A stretch of 64,000 nucleotides of DNA from Allobosea vaviloviae (lineage in GTDB: Bacteria; Pseudomonadota; Alphaproteobacteria; Rhizobiales; Beijerinckiaceae): positions 62,001 through 126,000 of the forward strand of contig NZ_LGSZ01000047.1 in NCBI RefSeq assembly GCF_001298265.1, given 5' to 3'. A program made the translations under genes and the position numbers. Of the stretch, positions 17,588 through 25,725 are shown piece after piece (positions within the stretch are counted from its first letter, which is position 1; the number at the start of each line of letters is the position of its first letter). The notes beneath the pieces were generated by a model that searched no databases, was not told the DNA's origin, and worked only from the letters and a program-made list of their open reading frames with translations.

Positions 17588-18469
17588 ATGACCCTCGCGA
17601 TCGACCGCGACGACCCCGCCATTCGCGCCCATGCCGCGACCTATGCCGCCGCCATGGCGGCCAAGCGTCGCCAGGCGCTGATCGGCGCGGCCATCCTCGC
17701 GGTGCTGATCTGGCTCGCGGCGCTCGGCTCCGAGGTCGATCCCGGCAAGTTCATCGCGAACGCCTGGCGCTTCCCGAAATACATTCTCGAGACCGTGCCC
17801 GTGCTGCGCTGGAACAGCTTCGGTGCCGACATGGCCGAGTGGTTCTGGGGCTGGAAGGGCTGGCTCAAGCTGCTCTGGCAGACCATCCTGATCGCCTATA
17901 CCGGCACCATCCTCGGCGCGGTCGGCGGCTTTCTGCTCTGCTTCGTTGCCGCCGCCAATCTCGGCCGCTCCGGCTGGCTGCGCTTCGTTACCAAGCGCTA
18001 CCTCGAATTCTGCCGCACGGTTCCCGAAATCGTTTTCGCCCTGATCTTCGTGATCGCCTTCGGCCTCGGCCCCCTGCCCGGCGTTCTGGCCATCGCCATC
18101 CATACCACCGGCGCCATGGGGAAGCTGTTTTCGGAAGTCGTCGAGAACATCGACATGAAGCCGGTCGACGGCCTGACCGCGACCGGCGCGGGCTGGTGGC
18201 AGGTGATCCGCTTCGCGGTGGTGCCGCAGGTGCTCTCCAACTTCGCCAGCTACACGCTGCTGCGCTTCGAGATCAACGTGCGGGGCGCCTCGATCATGGG
18301 CTTCGTCGGCGCCGGCGGCATCGGCCAGGACCTGATCGAGGCCATCCGCAAATTCTACTTCACCGATGTCAGCGCCATCCTGCTTCTGATCATCGCCGCC
18401 GTGATGCTGATTGATTACGGCACCGAGCGGCTGCGCCATTCCCTCATCAGCCTGGAGCACGGCAAGTGA
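17588..18469 (+). CDS. phnE: Phosphonate ABC transporter permease, first subunit
   Basis: 293 aa with several membrane segments. The binding-protein-dependent permease loop is visible in the second half (AIHTTGAMGKLFSEVVENI; GLTATGAGWWQVIRFAVVPQ; GFVGAGGIGQDLIEAI), as in PhnE. The start ATG at 17588 has GGAAG nine bases upstream. Its stop overlaps the GTG start of the second permease. It forms the inner-membrane channel with the next gene product; the two-permease layout is common in rhizobial phn clusters. Confidence 0.94.
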   Translation: MTLAIDRDDPAIRAHAATYAAAMAAKRRQALIGAAILAVLIWLAALGSEVDPGKFIANAWRFPKYILETVPVLRWNSFGADMAEWFWGWKGWLKLLWQTILIAYTGTILGAVGGFLLCFVAAANLGRSGWLRFVTKRYLEFCRTVPEIVFALIFVIAFGLGPLPGVLAIAIHTTGAMGKLFSEVVENIDMKPVDGLTATGAGWWQVIRFAVVPQVLSNFASYTLLRFEINVRGASIMGFVGAGGIGQDLIEAIRKFYFTDVSAILLLIIAAVMLIDYGTERLRHSLISLEHGK

Positions 18470-19320
18470 GCCTCGCCCTCTCCCCCGTCGATCAGGCCGC
18501 GCTCGTCAGCCGCCACCAGGCCGCCATCGACGGCTCGCTGAAGACGAAGCTGACCACCATCGCTGTCGTCGCAGGCATGCTCGGCCTGTTCGTCTATGGC
18601 GTCAGCACATTCGACGTATCGATCTGGCGCATCCTATCGGGCTTCGGCAATCTCGGCACCTTCGTCGTGCTGATGCTGCCGCCCGATCCGGGTTCGCTGG
18701 CCCGCGCCATCATCTTCGTGAAGGCCCTCTTCGAGACGATCGCGATCGCCTTCCTCGGGACGATCCTGGCCGCGATCCTTGCTTTCCCGCTCGGCTTCAT
18801 CGCCGCCCGCAACGTGGTCGCCAACAAAATCGTTCATTTCTTCGCACGCCGCTCGCTCGACACGGTGCGTGGCGTCGATGCGCTGATCTGGGCGCTGATC
18901 TGGATCAACGTCGTCGGTCTCGGCCCCTTCGCCGGCATGCTCGCGATCATGACCAGCGATCTCGGCGCCTTCGGCAAGCTCTATTCGGAGGCGATCGAAT
19001 CCGCGGATCGCAAGCCGGTCGAGGGCGTCACATCGCTCGGCGGCGGCAAGCTGCACGAGATCCGCTTCGGCCTGATCCCGCAGGTGCTGCCGGTGATCGC
19101 GAGCCAGGTGCTGTACTATATCGAGTCCAACACCCGCTCCTCGACCATCATCGGCATCGTCGGCGCCGGTGGCATCGGCCTTTACCTCGCCGAGACCATC
19201 CGCACGCTGGAATGGCAGCAGGTTTCCTTCCTGATCCTGCTGATCCTGGCGGCGGTAACCGCGATCGACTTCCTCTCCGCCAAGCTGCGCTTCGCCATCA
19301 TCGGCAAGCGGGCCGTCTGA
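18466..19320 (+). CDS. phnE2: Phosphonate ABC transporter permease, second subunit
   Basis: 284 aa, starting with GTG in a GTGA overlap with the first permease. It is a paralogue of the first permease with the same loop (DLGAFGKLYSEAIESADRKPVEGV; GIVGAGGIGLYLAETI). Together they probably form a heterodimeric channel served by PhnC. Last gene of the Pho-box operon; it meets a minus-strand hydrolase gene 21 bases downstream. Confidence 0.94.
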   Translation: MSLALSPVDQAALVSRHQAAIDGSLKTKLTTIAVVAGMLGLFVYGVSTFDVSIWRILSGFGNLGTFVVLMLPPDPGSLARAIIFVKALFETIAIAFLGTILAAILAFPLGFIAARNVVANKIVHFFARRSLDTVRGVDALIWALIWINVVGLGPFAGMLAIMTSDLGAFGKLYSEAIESADRKPVEGVTSLGGGKLHEIRFGLIPQVLPVIASQVLYYIESNTRSSTIIGIVGAGGIGLYLAETIRTLEWQQVSFLILLILAAVTAIDFLSAKLRFAIIGKRAV

Positions 19321-19341
19321 ACCGCTGGCGACCTATCCCGG

Positions 19342-20421
19342 TCAGTTGCCCGCCGGCCGCTTCGGCACGTTCGTGAGCCAGGCACCCATATCCTTCGCCC
19401 AGAACCTGGCGAGCCCCGTCGTGCCGTGGCCGCGCGTATCGGCGCTGGCCGGGATCAGCAGTAGCCGCGCGCTGCCGAGGCGCTTCAGCTCGCGCTCCAT
19501 AATGCCGGTCTCGGGCGGGTTGCGCTCGTCATCGGCGGAGTTGATCGCCAGCACCGGCGCCTTGATCGCGTCGAGCTTCGGCGCAGGATTGTAGTCGCGC
19601 GACGCATCCCACTGGTAGAGGAAGTCGTTCGCGTCCGCGTTGAACGCCGCCTTCAGCCGTTCGTCGAGCAGCTTGTCGGCGGCCTCGCGCGTCGGCGCCA
19701 TCTGCTGGAAGGCGAGCGTGCCGCCGCTGGTGGCGATGCCGAAGAACACATTGGCGATCCGGAGCGCTGGCGGCTGGACCGTATAATCTCCGCCCTTCCA
19801 CTCCGGATCATTGCGAACGGCATCAATGATCATCCGCCGCATCATCCAGTTACGGCTGGACATGTCGGTCGGCTGCGATGCCATCGGCACCAGGGCATCC
19901 ATGAAATCGGGGTATGTCACGCCCCACATCCAGGTCTGCATGCCGCCCATCGAATTGCCGAGCACGAGACGGACATGGCGGATGCCGAGGCCCTCGCTCA
20001 CCAGCCTGTACTGGGCCTTGACCATGTCTTCGTAATTATAGCGGGGAAACTTTGCCCTCATCCCATCGGACGGTTTCGATGACGCCCCCGCACCGAGCGC
20101 GTCGGGGATGATGATGTAGTATTTGCTGGCATCGAGCGGCTGGCCTGCTCCGAACAGCTCTCCGGCAAAGATCGGCGACAGCATGCTCGCGGCCGAGCCG
20201 GCCGTGCCATGCAGGATCACGACGGGCTCGCCCGTCGGCTCTCCAACCGTGGCATAGCCCAGCTTCAGCTCCGGAAACGTATCGCCGGTGCTGAAGCGGA
20301 AATCCTTGGCGACCCAGACGCCGCGCTTGGGCGCGGGATAATCCGCCGCCAGCGCCAGCCCCGCAATGCCGCACGATGCAATGAGGACGGCCGCGCGCAG
20401 CAGCCCGATGACAGGATTCAT
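19342..20421 (-). CDS. Secreted alpha/beta-hydrolase, MetX/homoserine-acetyltransferase-like
   Basis: 359 aa from the ATG at 20421, preceded by GAGGAG; an upstream reading to 20508 is unlikely. A signal peptide (IASCGIAGLALAADYP) predicts a periplasmic protein, whereas true homoserine acetyltransferases are cytoplasmic. The nucleophile is Ser157 in GNSMGG; the acid is probably in NSADDERNPPE and the base in DTRGHGTT. Exported MetX-like hydrolases act as esterases or acylases of unknown substrate, so I do not assign a gene name. It lies between the two phosphonate operons on the opposite strand; any role in phosphonate use is unproven. Confidence 0.85.
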   Translation of the reverse strand: MNPVIGLLRAAVLIASCGIAGLALAADYPAPKRGVWVAKDFRFSTGDTFPELKLGYATVGEPTGEPVVILHGTAGSAASMLSPIFAGELFGAGQPLDASKYYIIIPDALGAGASSKPSDGMRAKFPRYNYEDMVKAQYRLVSEGLGIRHVRLVLGNSMGGMQTWMWGVTYPDFMDALVPMASQPTDMSSRNWMMRRMIIDAVRNDPEWKGGDYTVQPPALRIANVFFGIATSGGTLAFQQMAPTREAADKLLDERLKAAFNADANDFLYQWDASRDYNPAPKLDAIKAPVLAINSADDERNPPETGIMERELKRLGSARLLLIPASADTRGHGTTGLARFWAKDMGAWLTNVPKRPAGN

Positions 20422-20527
20422 GACGATTACTCCTCGGATCGGTTTCCGCGCGATCTTGATGTCGCGTGTTCCCACCCGAAGCATCGCTCCGAACCCGTGC
20501 CGGCACAAGCGGCGCCGACATTATGAG

Positions 20528-21277
20528 TTAGCGGGCCTCCTCGTTGAAGGGCTCGACCACCATCTCCATGCGCTCGCCGGCAAAGACACTGCTGACGAGG
20601 TGGATCGGGGTCAGGTCCGGCAGGGCATCCACCGCAACCGACACCATCACCGGAGCGCCAAGCTCGATCCGCAGCAGCTCTGCCTCGCGCTCGCTGGCGA
20701 GCCTGGCGGTCAGGCGTGTCGAGAGGCGGACATAATCGGTGATGCCACAGGCCTTCAGCGCCGCCGTTATAGACCCGTCGGCCCCGCGGTAGGCAGCATC
20801 GAAGGCGGGGAACCGCGCCACTGACAGCCAATGCGTTCCGGTGCCCATCGGCGTGCCGTCGGCGAGGCTGAGGCCCTCGAGCCGCCACAACGCCGCCCCC
20901 TGATCGAGCCCGAGCACCTCGCAGGTCTCGGGCTCGCCGATGATCTGTTCGCCCGACAGGACCGTGCTCGACCCGACGATGCCGATCCGGCCGAGATTGG
21001 CGCGCATGCTGACGCGACGGCCGAGCGGATAGGGCACGCGCCTGGCACTGACCTGCGTGCCGCGTCCGCGCGAGACCGTCACCAGCCCCTGCTCGGCAAG
21101 ATGCCGGAACGCCTGCCGCACGGTGTGTCGATGGACGCCATAGCGTTCCGCCAGCGCGGTCGCAGCCGGCAGCGTGTCGCCAGCGGCATAGTCGCCCTTG
21201 CCGATCGCGCCCGCGAGTTCGTCCGCGATCCGGCGCCAGGCGGTGCCTGCATCGGCCGGGGCCTCATCCGCAGTCAT
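20528..21277 (-). CDS. phnF: GntR/HutC-family regulator of the phosphonate operon
   Basis: 249 aa from the ATG at 21277; a GTG at 21310 would add 11 residues but would place the start inside an operator. Neither has a good ribosome site. The N-terminal winged helix (ELAGAIGKGDYAAGDTLPAATALAERYGVHRHTVRQAFRHLAEQGLV, shown here only as landmark) is followed by a UTRA ligand domain (WLSVARFPAFDAAY). Lengths and fold match PhnF (about 240 aa). It is divergent from phnG with two HutC-type sites in the gap, so it most likely represses both phnG and itself, responding to a phosphonate or pathway intermediate. Confidence 0.93.
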   Translation of the reverse strand: MTADEAPADAGTAWRRIADELAGAIGKGDYAAGDTLPAATALAERYGVHRHTVRQAFRHLAEQGLVTVSRGRGTQVSARRVPYPLGRRVSMRANLGRIGIVGSSTVLSGEQIIGEPETCEVLGLDQGAALWRLEGLSLADGTPMGTGTHWLSVARFPAFDAAYRGADGSITAALKACGITDYVRLSTRLTARLASEREAELLRIELGAPVMVSVAVDALPDLTPIHLVSSVFAGERMEMVVEPFNEEAR

Positions 21278-21295
21278 CAAAGTTTCATGCAAAAT

Positions 21296-21336
21296 GTATA
21301 GACCTTTCACCGTGACAGGCCTATTATAGTCTAGAC
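21296..21336. promoter_or_regulatory. Twin HutC-type operators in the phnF-phnG gap
   Basis: GTATAGAC at 21296-21303 and GTCTAGAC at 21329-21336 both fit the HutC-subfamily rule GT-n-TA-n-AC; their starts are 33 bp apart, three helical turns. A TATAAT on the minus strand (21323-21328) lies between and can serve phnF, and TATAGT-like elements on the plus strand can serve phnG, so bound PhnF would block both. Confidence 0.75.
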
Positions 21337-21359
21337 ATTAGAAAACGACCAGACGGCGG

Positions 21360-21827
21360 ATGACGATGACGGCGCACACCGCGGACAAAACGCGAAGCGA
21401 AGCAACACCAAGGCAGCGCTGGATGGCCGTGCTCTCCCGCGCCTCGCGCGCCGAGATCGCGCAACTCGTCGGCACGGACGTCCCGCGCCACGACATCCTC
21501 AAGGCGCCGGAGACCGGCACCGTCATGGTCGAGGGCCGCGCCGGCGGCGCCGGACGCCGCTTCAATCTCGGCGAGGCGACCGTGACCCGCTGCATCATCA
21601 GGCTCGACGACGGCGCGATGGGCTTCTCCTATGCGCTCGGCCGCGACGGTCGCAAGGCGCGCCTCGCCGCCATCCTCGACGCAAGGCTTCAAAGGGCGGC
21701 GCCGGGCGCCGCGCTGCATCGCGCCGTCGACGCTCTCGCGGAGCGCCAAAGCGCGGCACGCGATCTCGCCTCGCGCAAGGCGGCCGCGACAAAGGTCGAT
21801 TTCTTCACTCTGGTCAGGGGCGCGTGA
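21360..21827 (+). CDS. phnG: Phosphonate C-P lyase core complex subunit PhnG
   Basis: 155 aa, normal PhnG length. It holds the family core (LSRASRAEIAQLV; GTVMVEGRAGGAGRRFNLGEATVTRC). With PhnH, PhnI and PhnJ it makes the cytoplasmic core complex; PhnG and PhnI together catalyse exchange of adenine for the phosphonate on ATP. Two ATGs (21360 and 21366) are possible starts. First gene of a tightly coupled nine-gene series. Confidence 0.95.
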   Translation: MTMTAHTADKTRSEATPRQRWMAVLSRASRAEIAQLVGTDVPRHDILKAPETGTVMVEGRAGGAGRRFNLGEATVTRCIIRLDDGAMGFSYALGRDGRKARLAAILDARLQRAAPGAALHRAVDALAERQSAARDLASRKAAATKVDFFTLVRGA

Positions 21828-22429
21828 TGACGACGGAAACGCTGATCGGACCGGGCTTCTCCGACCCCGTCTTCCAGTCGCAAGGCGCCTTCCGCGCGCT
21901 TCTGGCCGCCCTCGCCGAACCTGGCACGCGCCATGTCCTCCCGGGCGCGATCATCCCGCCTGAGGGCCTGCAGGCTGCGACGGCGACCGCCCTGCTGACG
22001 CTCGCCGATTACGAGACGCCAATCTGGCTGCCCCCTACGCTGCGTGACGGCGCCGCCGGCGCCTGGCTGCGGTTCCATTGCGGCGCGGCGCTGGTCTCCG
22101 ATCCCGCCCAGGCCGCCTTCGCCGTGATCGATGGCACAGCGCCGGAACCAGCGCTGGCGGCGTTCGACGCCGGCAGCGACCAGTTTCCCGACCGCTCGAC
22201 GACGCTCATCGTGCAGTGCGCGGCGCTCAAGGGCGGCGAGGCCGTGACGCTGACGGGGCCGGGCATCGCCACAACCCGCGTGATCGCGCCGTCCGGCCTT
22301 CGCCCCGGCTTCTGGGCCGAGGTCGCCGCCAACAACGAAGCCTATCCGCTCGGCATCGATCTCCTGCTCAGCCACGCGGACGCCGTCCTCGGCCTCCCGC
22401 GTTCGACCCGCATTGTGGAGTTCGCCTGA
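21827..22429 (+). CDS. phnH: C-P lyase core complex subunit PhnH
   Basis: 200 aa. The ATG at 21827 overlaps the phnG stop (TGATG); the preceding GTG at 21824 is an alternative. Family features: IGPGFSDPVFQSQGAFRALLAALAEPG near the N terminus and GLPRSTRI near the end. PhnH is a structural core subunit of the C-P lyase complex. Overlaps phnI by one base (TGATG). Confidence 0.95.
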   Translation: MTTETLIGPGFSDPVFQSQGAFRALLAALAEPGTRHVLPGAIIPPEGLQAATATALLTLADYETPIWLPPTLRDGAAGAWLRFHCGAALVSDPAQAAFAVIDGTAPEPALAAFDAGSDQFPDRSTTLIVQCAALKGGEAVTLTGPGIATTRVIAPSGLRPGFWAEVAANNEAYPLGIDLLLSHADAVLGLPRSTRIVEFA

Positions 22430-23604
22430 TGTATGTCGCGGTCAAGGGCGGCGAGGCCGCAATCCTCGCCACGCATGATCTGGTCGCGCAGGCGCGGCGC
22501 GGCGACGCGGCCGTGCCCGAAATCTCGGTGGCGCAGATCCGCGAACAGCAGGGCCTCTCCTGTGCCCGCGTCATGAACGAAGGCTCGCTCTACGACGCCG
22601 ATCTCGCCGCGCTGGCGCTGAAACAGGCGCAGGGCGACGTCATCGAAGCCGCCTTCCTGATGCGCGCCTACCGCACGACGCTTCCACGCTTCGGCTCGTC
22701 GGAGCCCGTCGACACCGCGCGGATGGCGATCCGCCGCCGGGTGTCTGCGACCTACAAGGATCTGCCCGGCGGGCAGGTGCTCGGCCCGACCTATGACTAC
22801 ACCCACCGGCTGTTCGATTTCGCGCTGATGGACAACGAGGGCGTCATGGTCGGGCTTGACCCGACCATCTCGGGACGAGAGGGCGCAACCGCGGCAGGAG
22901 ATGCTCGGGTCAAGCCCGAGCATGACGTGGCTTCCCTCGACGCCCACATGCCGCGCGTGCCCGACATTCTCGGCGCCGAGGGCCTGATGGAGCCCGAAGT
23001 CCCGCCCGAGGGCGACCCGCGCCCCTTCGACCTCACCCGCGAGCCGGTCTCCTTTCCGGCCGATCGCGATGTCCGTTTGCAGGCGATGGCGCGCGGCGAC
23101 GAGGGTTTCCTGCTCGGGCTCGGCTATTCCGTGCAGCGCGGCTTCGGCGGCAACCATCCCTTCGTCGGCGAGATCCGCGTCGGCGAAGTCAGCGTCGAAT
23201 TCATCCCCGAGGAACTCGGCTTCGCGGTCGATCTCGGGGAGATCACCCTGACCGAATGCCAGATGGTCAATCAGTTTGCCGGCTCAAAGGACGTCGCGCC
23301 GCAGTTCACCCGCGGCTACGGGCTCTCTTTTGGCCATAGCGAGCGCAAGGCGATGTCGATGTCGCTGGTCGACCGGGCGCTGAAATGCCGCGAATTCGGC
23401 GAGGCGGCGGAGTATCCCGCCCAGCAGGACGAGTTCGTCCTTTACCACTCCGACAATGTCGAGGCAGCCGGCTTCGTCGAGCATCTCAAGCTGCCGCACT
23501 ATGTCGATTTCCAGGGCGAGCTCGAACTGATCCGCCGCATTCGCCACGAGCGCGAACAGCGCCTTGCCGGCGAAAACGAAGCTCTGCCGGAGGCAGCAGA
23601 ATGA
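22429..23604 (+). CDS. phnI: C-P lyase core subunit PhnI, carrying an in-frame repeat insertion
   Basis: 391 aa; without residues of about 139-166, which are encoded by a palindromic repeat, it would be about 364 aa, the length expected from homologues. Family landmarks lie on both sides of the insert (MYVAVKGGEAAI at the start; PGGQVLGPTYDYTHRLFDFALMDNE just before; LAFDLTRE-like SFPADRDVRLQAMARGDEGF and GYGLSFGHSERKAMSM after). PhnI is the nucleosidase/transferase subunit that attaches methylphosphonate to the ribose of ATP. Overlaps phnH and phnJ. The insert falls in a surface-loop-like position, so the enzyme may tolerate it, but activity has to be inferred. Confidence 0.94.
   Translation: MYVAVKGGEAAILATHDLVAQARRGDAAVPEISVAQIREQQGLSCARVMNEGSLYDADLAALALKQAQGDVIEAAFLMRAYRTTLPRFGSSEPVDTARMAIRRRVSATYKDLPGGQVLGPTYDYTHRLFDFALMDNEGVMVGLDPTISGREGATAAGDARVKPEHDVASLDAHMPRVPDILGAEGLMEPEVPPEGDPRPFDLTREPVSFPADRDVRLQAMARGDEGFLLGLGYSVQRGFGGNHPFVGEIRVGEVSVEFIPEELGFAVDLGEITLTECQMVNQFAGSKDVAPQFTRGYGLSFGHSERKAMSMSLVDRALKCREFGEAAEYPAQQDEFVLYHSDNVEAAGFVEHLKLPHYVDFQGELELIRRIRHEREQRLAGENEALPEAAE
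22843..22926. repeat. Palindromic repeat element, family A, inside phnI
   Basis: ATGGTCGGG-CTTGA-CCCGACCAT followed after 24 bases by ATGCTCGGG-TCAAG-CCCGAGCAT, bounded by GTC and GACG. Length 84 bases, a multiple of three, with no stop in the phnI frame, so it is translated. Confidence 0.92.
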
Positions 23605-24665
23605 ACGCCCATCAGACTCTGCCGGCCGACGAGGCGGTTCCCGCCTACAACTACGCCTATCTCGACGAGCAGACCAAGCGGATGATCCGCCGCGCCTTGC
23701 TCAAGGCCGTCGCTGTGCCCGGCTATCAGGTGCCGTTCGGCTCGCGCGAGATGCCGCTGGCGCGCGGCTGGGGCACCGGCGGCATTCAGGTCACCGCCGC
23801 GATCATCGGCCCGGCAGATACGCTGAAGGTCATCGACCAGGGCGCCGACGACACCACCAACGCCGTCTCGATCCGCCGCTTCTTCGAGAAGACGGCGCAA
23901 GCCCGCACCACCGAGGCGACGGAAGCTGCGACGATCATCCAGACCCGCCACCGCATCCCCGAGGCGCCCCTGACCGCAGGCCAGATCATGGTCTACCAGG
24001 TCCCGCAGCCGGAACCGCTACGCAAGCTCGAGCCGCGCGAGGCCGAGACGCGCAAGATGCACGCCTGGGCCGAATACGGGCTGATGCAGGTCAAGCTCTA
24101 CGAGAACATCGCCCGCTTCGGCGAGGTGACGACGACGTATGACTATCCCGTCATGATCAACGGCCGCTACATCATGGCGCCCTCGCCCATCCCGAAATTC
24201 GACAACCCGAAGATGCACATGTCGCCGGCCCTCCAGCTCTTCGGGGCCGGCCGCGAGAAGCGCATCTATGCGCTGCCGCCGCACACATCCGTCCGCAGCC
24301 TCGATTTCGAGGACCACCCCTTCCGCATCCAGAGCTGGAAGGAGCCCTGCGCGCTCTGCGCCGCAACCGACTCCTATCTCGACGAGGTGGTGATCGACGA
24401 CCAGGGCTCGCGCATGTTCGTCTGCTCCGACAGCCATCATTGCGAGACGAGGCGGGCTGAGGGTCATCGCGGCACCATGCTGGGCGATGCCACGGCGAAT
24501 GGGCTCGTCGATCCTTCATCCTCCACCGTCATCCCGGGCGACCGCAGGGAGACCCGGGATCCATTCCGGAACCCAGCCGGCCAAGGCTCAGGCATGGATC
24601 CCGGGTCTCCGCTTCGCTCTGCCCGGGATGACGATGCGAAGGTGGAAACGGGAGCTGACTCATGA
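23601..24665 (+). CDS. phnJ: C-P lyase radical-SAM subunit PhnJ with repeat-derived C-terminal tail
   Basis: 354 aa against 281 in E. coli. The iron-sulfur and radical cysteines are intact with the E. coli spacing: Cys250, Cys253, Cys275 and Cys281 (C-x2-C-x21-C-x5-C, within EPCALCAATDSYLDEV and FVCSDSHHCETR). It cleaves the C-P bond by radical chemistry, releasing alkane. Residues from about 310 on are encoded by a palindromic repeat, which adds a 40-50 residue tail rich in Arg, Asp and Pro. Despite this the ATGA overlap with phnK is kept, so coupling survived the insertion. Overlaps phnI by four bases. Confidence 0.95.
   Translation: MNAHQTLPADEAVPAYNYAYLDEQTKRMIRRALLKAVAVPGYQVPFGSREMPLARGWGTGGIQVTAAIIGPADTLKVIDQGADDTTNAVSIRRFFEKTAQARTTEATEAATIIQTRHRIPEAPLTAGQIMVYQVPQPEPLRKLEPREAETRKMHAWAEYGLMQVKLYENIARFGEVTTTYDYPVMINGRYIMAPSPIPKFDNPKMHMSPALQLFGAGREKRIYALPPHTSVRSLDFEDHPFRIQSWKEPCALCAATDSYLDEVVIDDQGSRMFVCSDSHHCETRRAEGHRGTMLGDATANGLVDPSSSTVIPGDRRETRDPFRNPAGQGSGMDPGSPLRSARDDDAKVETGADS
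24528..24633. repeat. Palindromic repeat element, family B (CCCGGG type), in the 3' end of phnJ
   Basis: GTCATCCCGGGCGACCGCAG then GGAGACCCGGGATCC form one hairpin, and GGATCCCGGGTCTCC then CTGCCCGGGATGACG the second. It is read in the phnJ frame up to 32 bases before the stop. Confidence 0.92.
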
Positions 24666-25468
24666 CCCTCCACGCCACCTTCCCCGACACTGCCCTCGAC
24701 CCCGCCCCGCTGCTCTCCGTCGCCGGCGTCTCGCGCTTCTATGGCGAGCGCATCGGCTGCAAGGACGTCTCCTTCGACCTCTGGCCGGGCGAGGTGCTCG
24801 GCGTCGTCGGCGAATCCGGCTCCGGCAAGTCGACGCTGCTGCGTTGCCTCGCCGGCATCGACAGGCCCGATGCGGGCGAGGTTCTGTTCCGCGGTCTCGA
24901 TACCCCGCTCGACATCTACTCCGTGCCCGAGCAGGAGCGCCGCAAGCTGATGCGCACCGCCTGGGGCATCGTCCACCAGAACCCGCGCGACGGTCTGCGC
25001 ATGGATGTCTCGGCCGGCGGCAATGTCGGCGAGCGGCTGATGGATCGCGGTGACCGGCATTACGGGCAGATCCGGGAGCGCGCGCTCGATTGGTTGTCGC
25101 GGGTCGAGATCTCCGGCACCCGCATCGACGACCGGCCGCGCCAGTTCTCGGGCGGCATGCAGCAGCGCCTGCAGATCGCGCGCGTGCTGGTGTCCGAGCC
25201 GCGCCTGGTCTTCATGGACGAGCCGACCGGCGGGCTCGACGTCTCGGTCCAGGCCAAGCTGCTCGACCTGCTGCGCGTGCTGGTGCGCGATCTCGGCCTT
25301 GCCGCGATCATCGTCACGCACGACCTTGCGGTGGCACGCCTCCTCACCGACCGTTTGATGGTGATGAAGGACGGCCATGTCATCGAGCAGGGTCTGACCG
25401 ACCAGGTCCTCGACGACCCCCACCACGCCTATACGCAACTGCTGACCTCGGCGGTGCTCAGCGTATGA
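24662..25468 (+). CDS. phnK: C-P lyase ABC-type subunit PhnK
   Basis: 268 aa. Walker A GESGSGKSTLLR, signature SGGMQQRLQIARV, Walker B LVFMDEPTGGLDV are all intact. PhnK binds the PhnGHIJ core rather than a membrane permease and its ATPase activity drives C-P lyase turnover. ATGA overlaps with phnJ and with the small ORF that follows. Confidence 0.95.
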   Translation: MTLHATFPDTALDPAPLLSVAGVSRFYGERIGCKDVSFDLWPGEVLGVVGESGSGKSTLLRCLAGIDRPDAGEVLFRGLDTPLDIYSVPEQERRKLMRTAWGIVHQNPRDGLRMDVSAGGNVGERLMDRGDRHYGQIRERALDWLSRVEISGTRIDDRPRQFSGGMQQRLQIARVLVSEPRLVFMDEPTGGLDVSVQAKLLDLLRVLVRDLGLAAIIVTHDLAVARLLTDRLMVMKDGHVIEQGLTDQVLDDPHHAYTQLLTSAVLSV

Positions 25469-25725
25469 GCGGCTTCGTCCACCCGCCCTGGTCGGGCTTT
25501 TCCGGCGCCGCCGCATCCGCGATCAGCGGAACGGGTGATGCCAGCAAGAGGGCTGGGCATGAGGTGGAGCGCCTGGTTCTCGGGCAGGCGGCAGCCCAGA
25601 TCCAAAATCTGGCAGCGGCCGCGCTACCGCTCGAAGCTGGACAGGCCGCCGCGCCACCGCCTTCCGTCACACCCGCGTCACCGCGCCCGGACAAGGCACT
25701 CATCCCAGGATTCTGGACACCATGA
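25465..25725 (+). CDS. Small coupled ORF of unknown function between phnK and phnL
   Basis: 86 aa. It starts with ATG in an ATGA overlap with phnK and ends in an ATGA overlap with phnL, so it is joined on both sides like every other gene of the operon. Without it phnL would be 253 bases away from phnK in an otherwise gapless operon. The sequence has an N-terminal [19 protein letters not shown], a helical middle ([21 protein letters not shown]) and a Pro/Ala-rich end. No membrane segment, Cys or motif I know. It could be an accessory C-P lyase protein, a translational relay, or a decayed piece of an insertion; I do not recognise a family. Confidence 0.55.
   Translation: MSGFVHPPWSGFSGAAASAISGTGDASKRAGHEVERLVLGQAAAQIQNLAAAALPLEAGQAAAPPPSVTPASPRPDKALIPGFWTP

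Noticed and set aside
19342-20421. metX (homoserine O-acetyltransferase)
   Set aside because: The protein has a signal peptide and would work outside the cytoplasm, so a methionine-synthesis role is unlikely.
21304-21325. A possible Pho box in the phnF-phnG gap
   Set aside because: Only one good heptamer (CTGTCAC on the minus strand) is present; its partner 11 bp away (AAAG...) does not match, so I leave PhoB control of phnG open.
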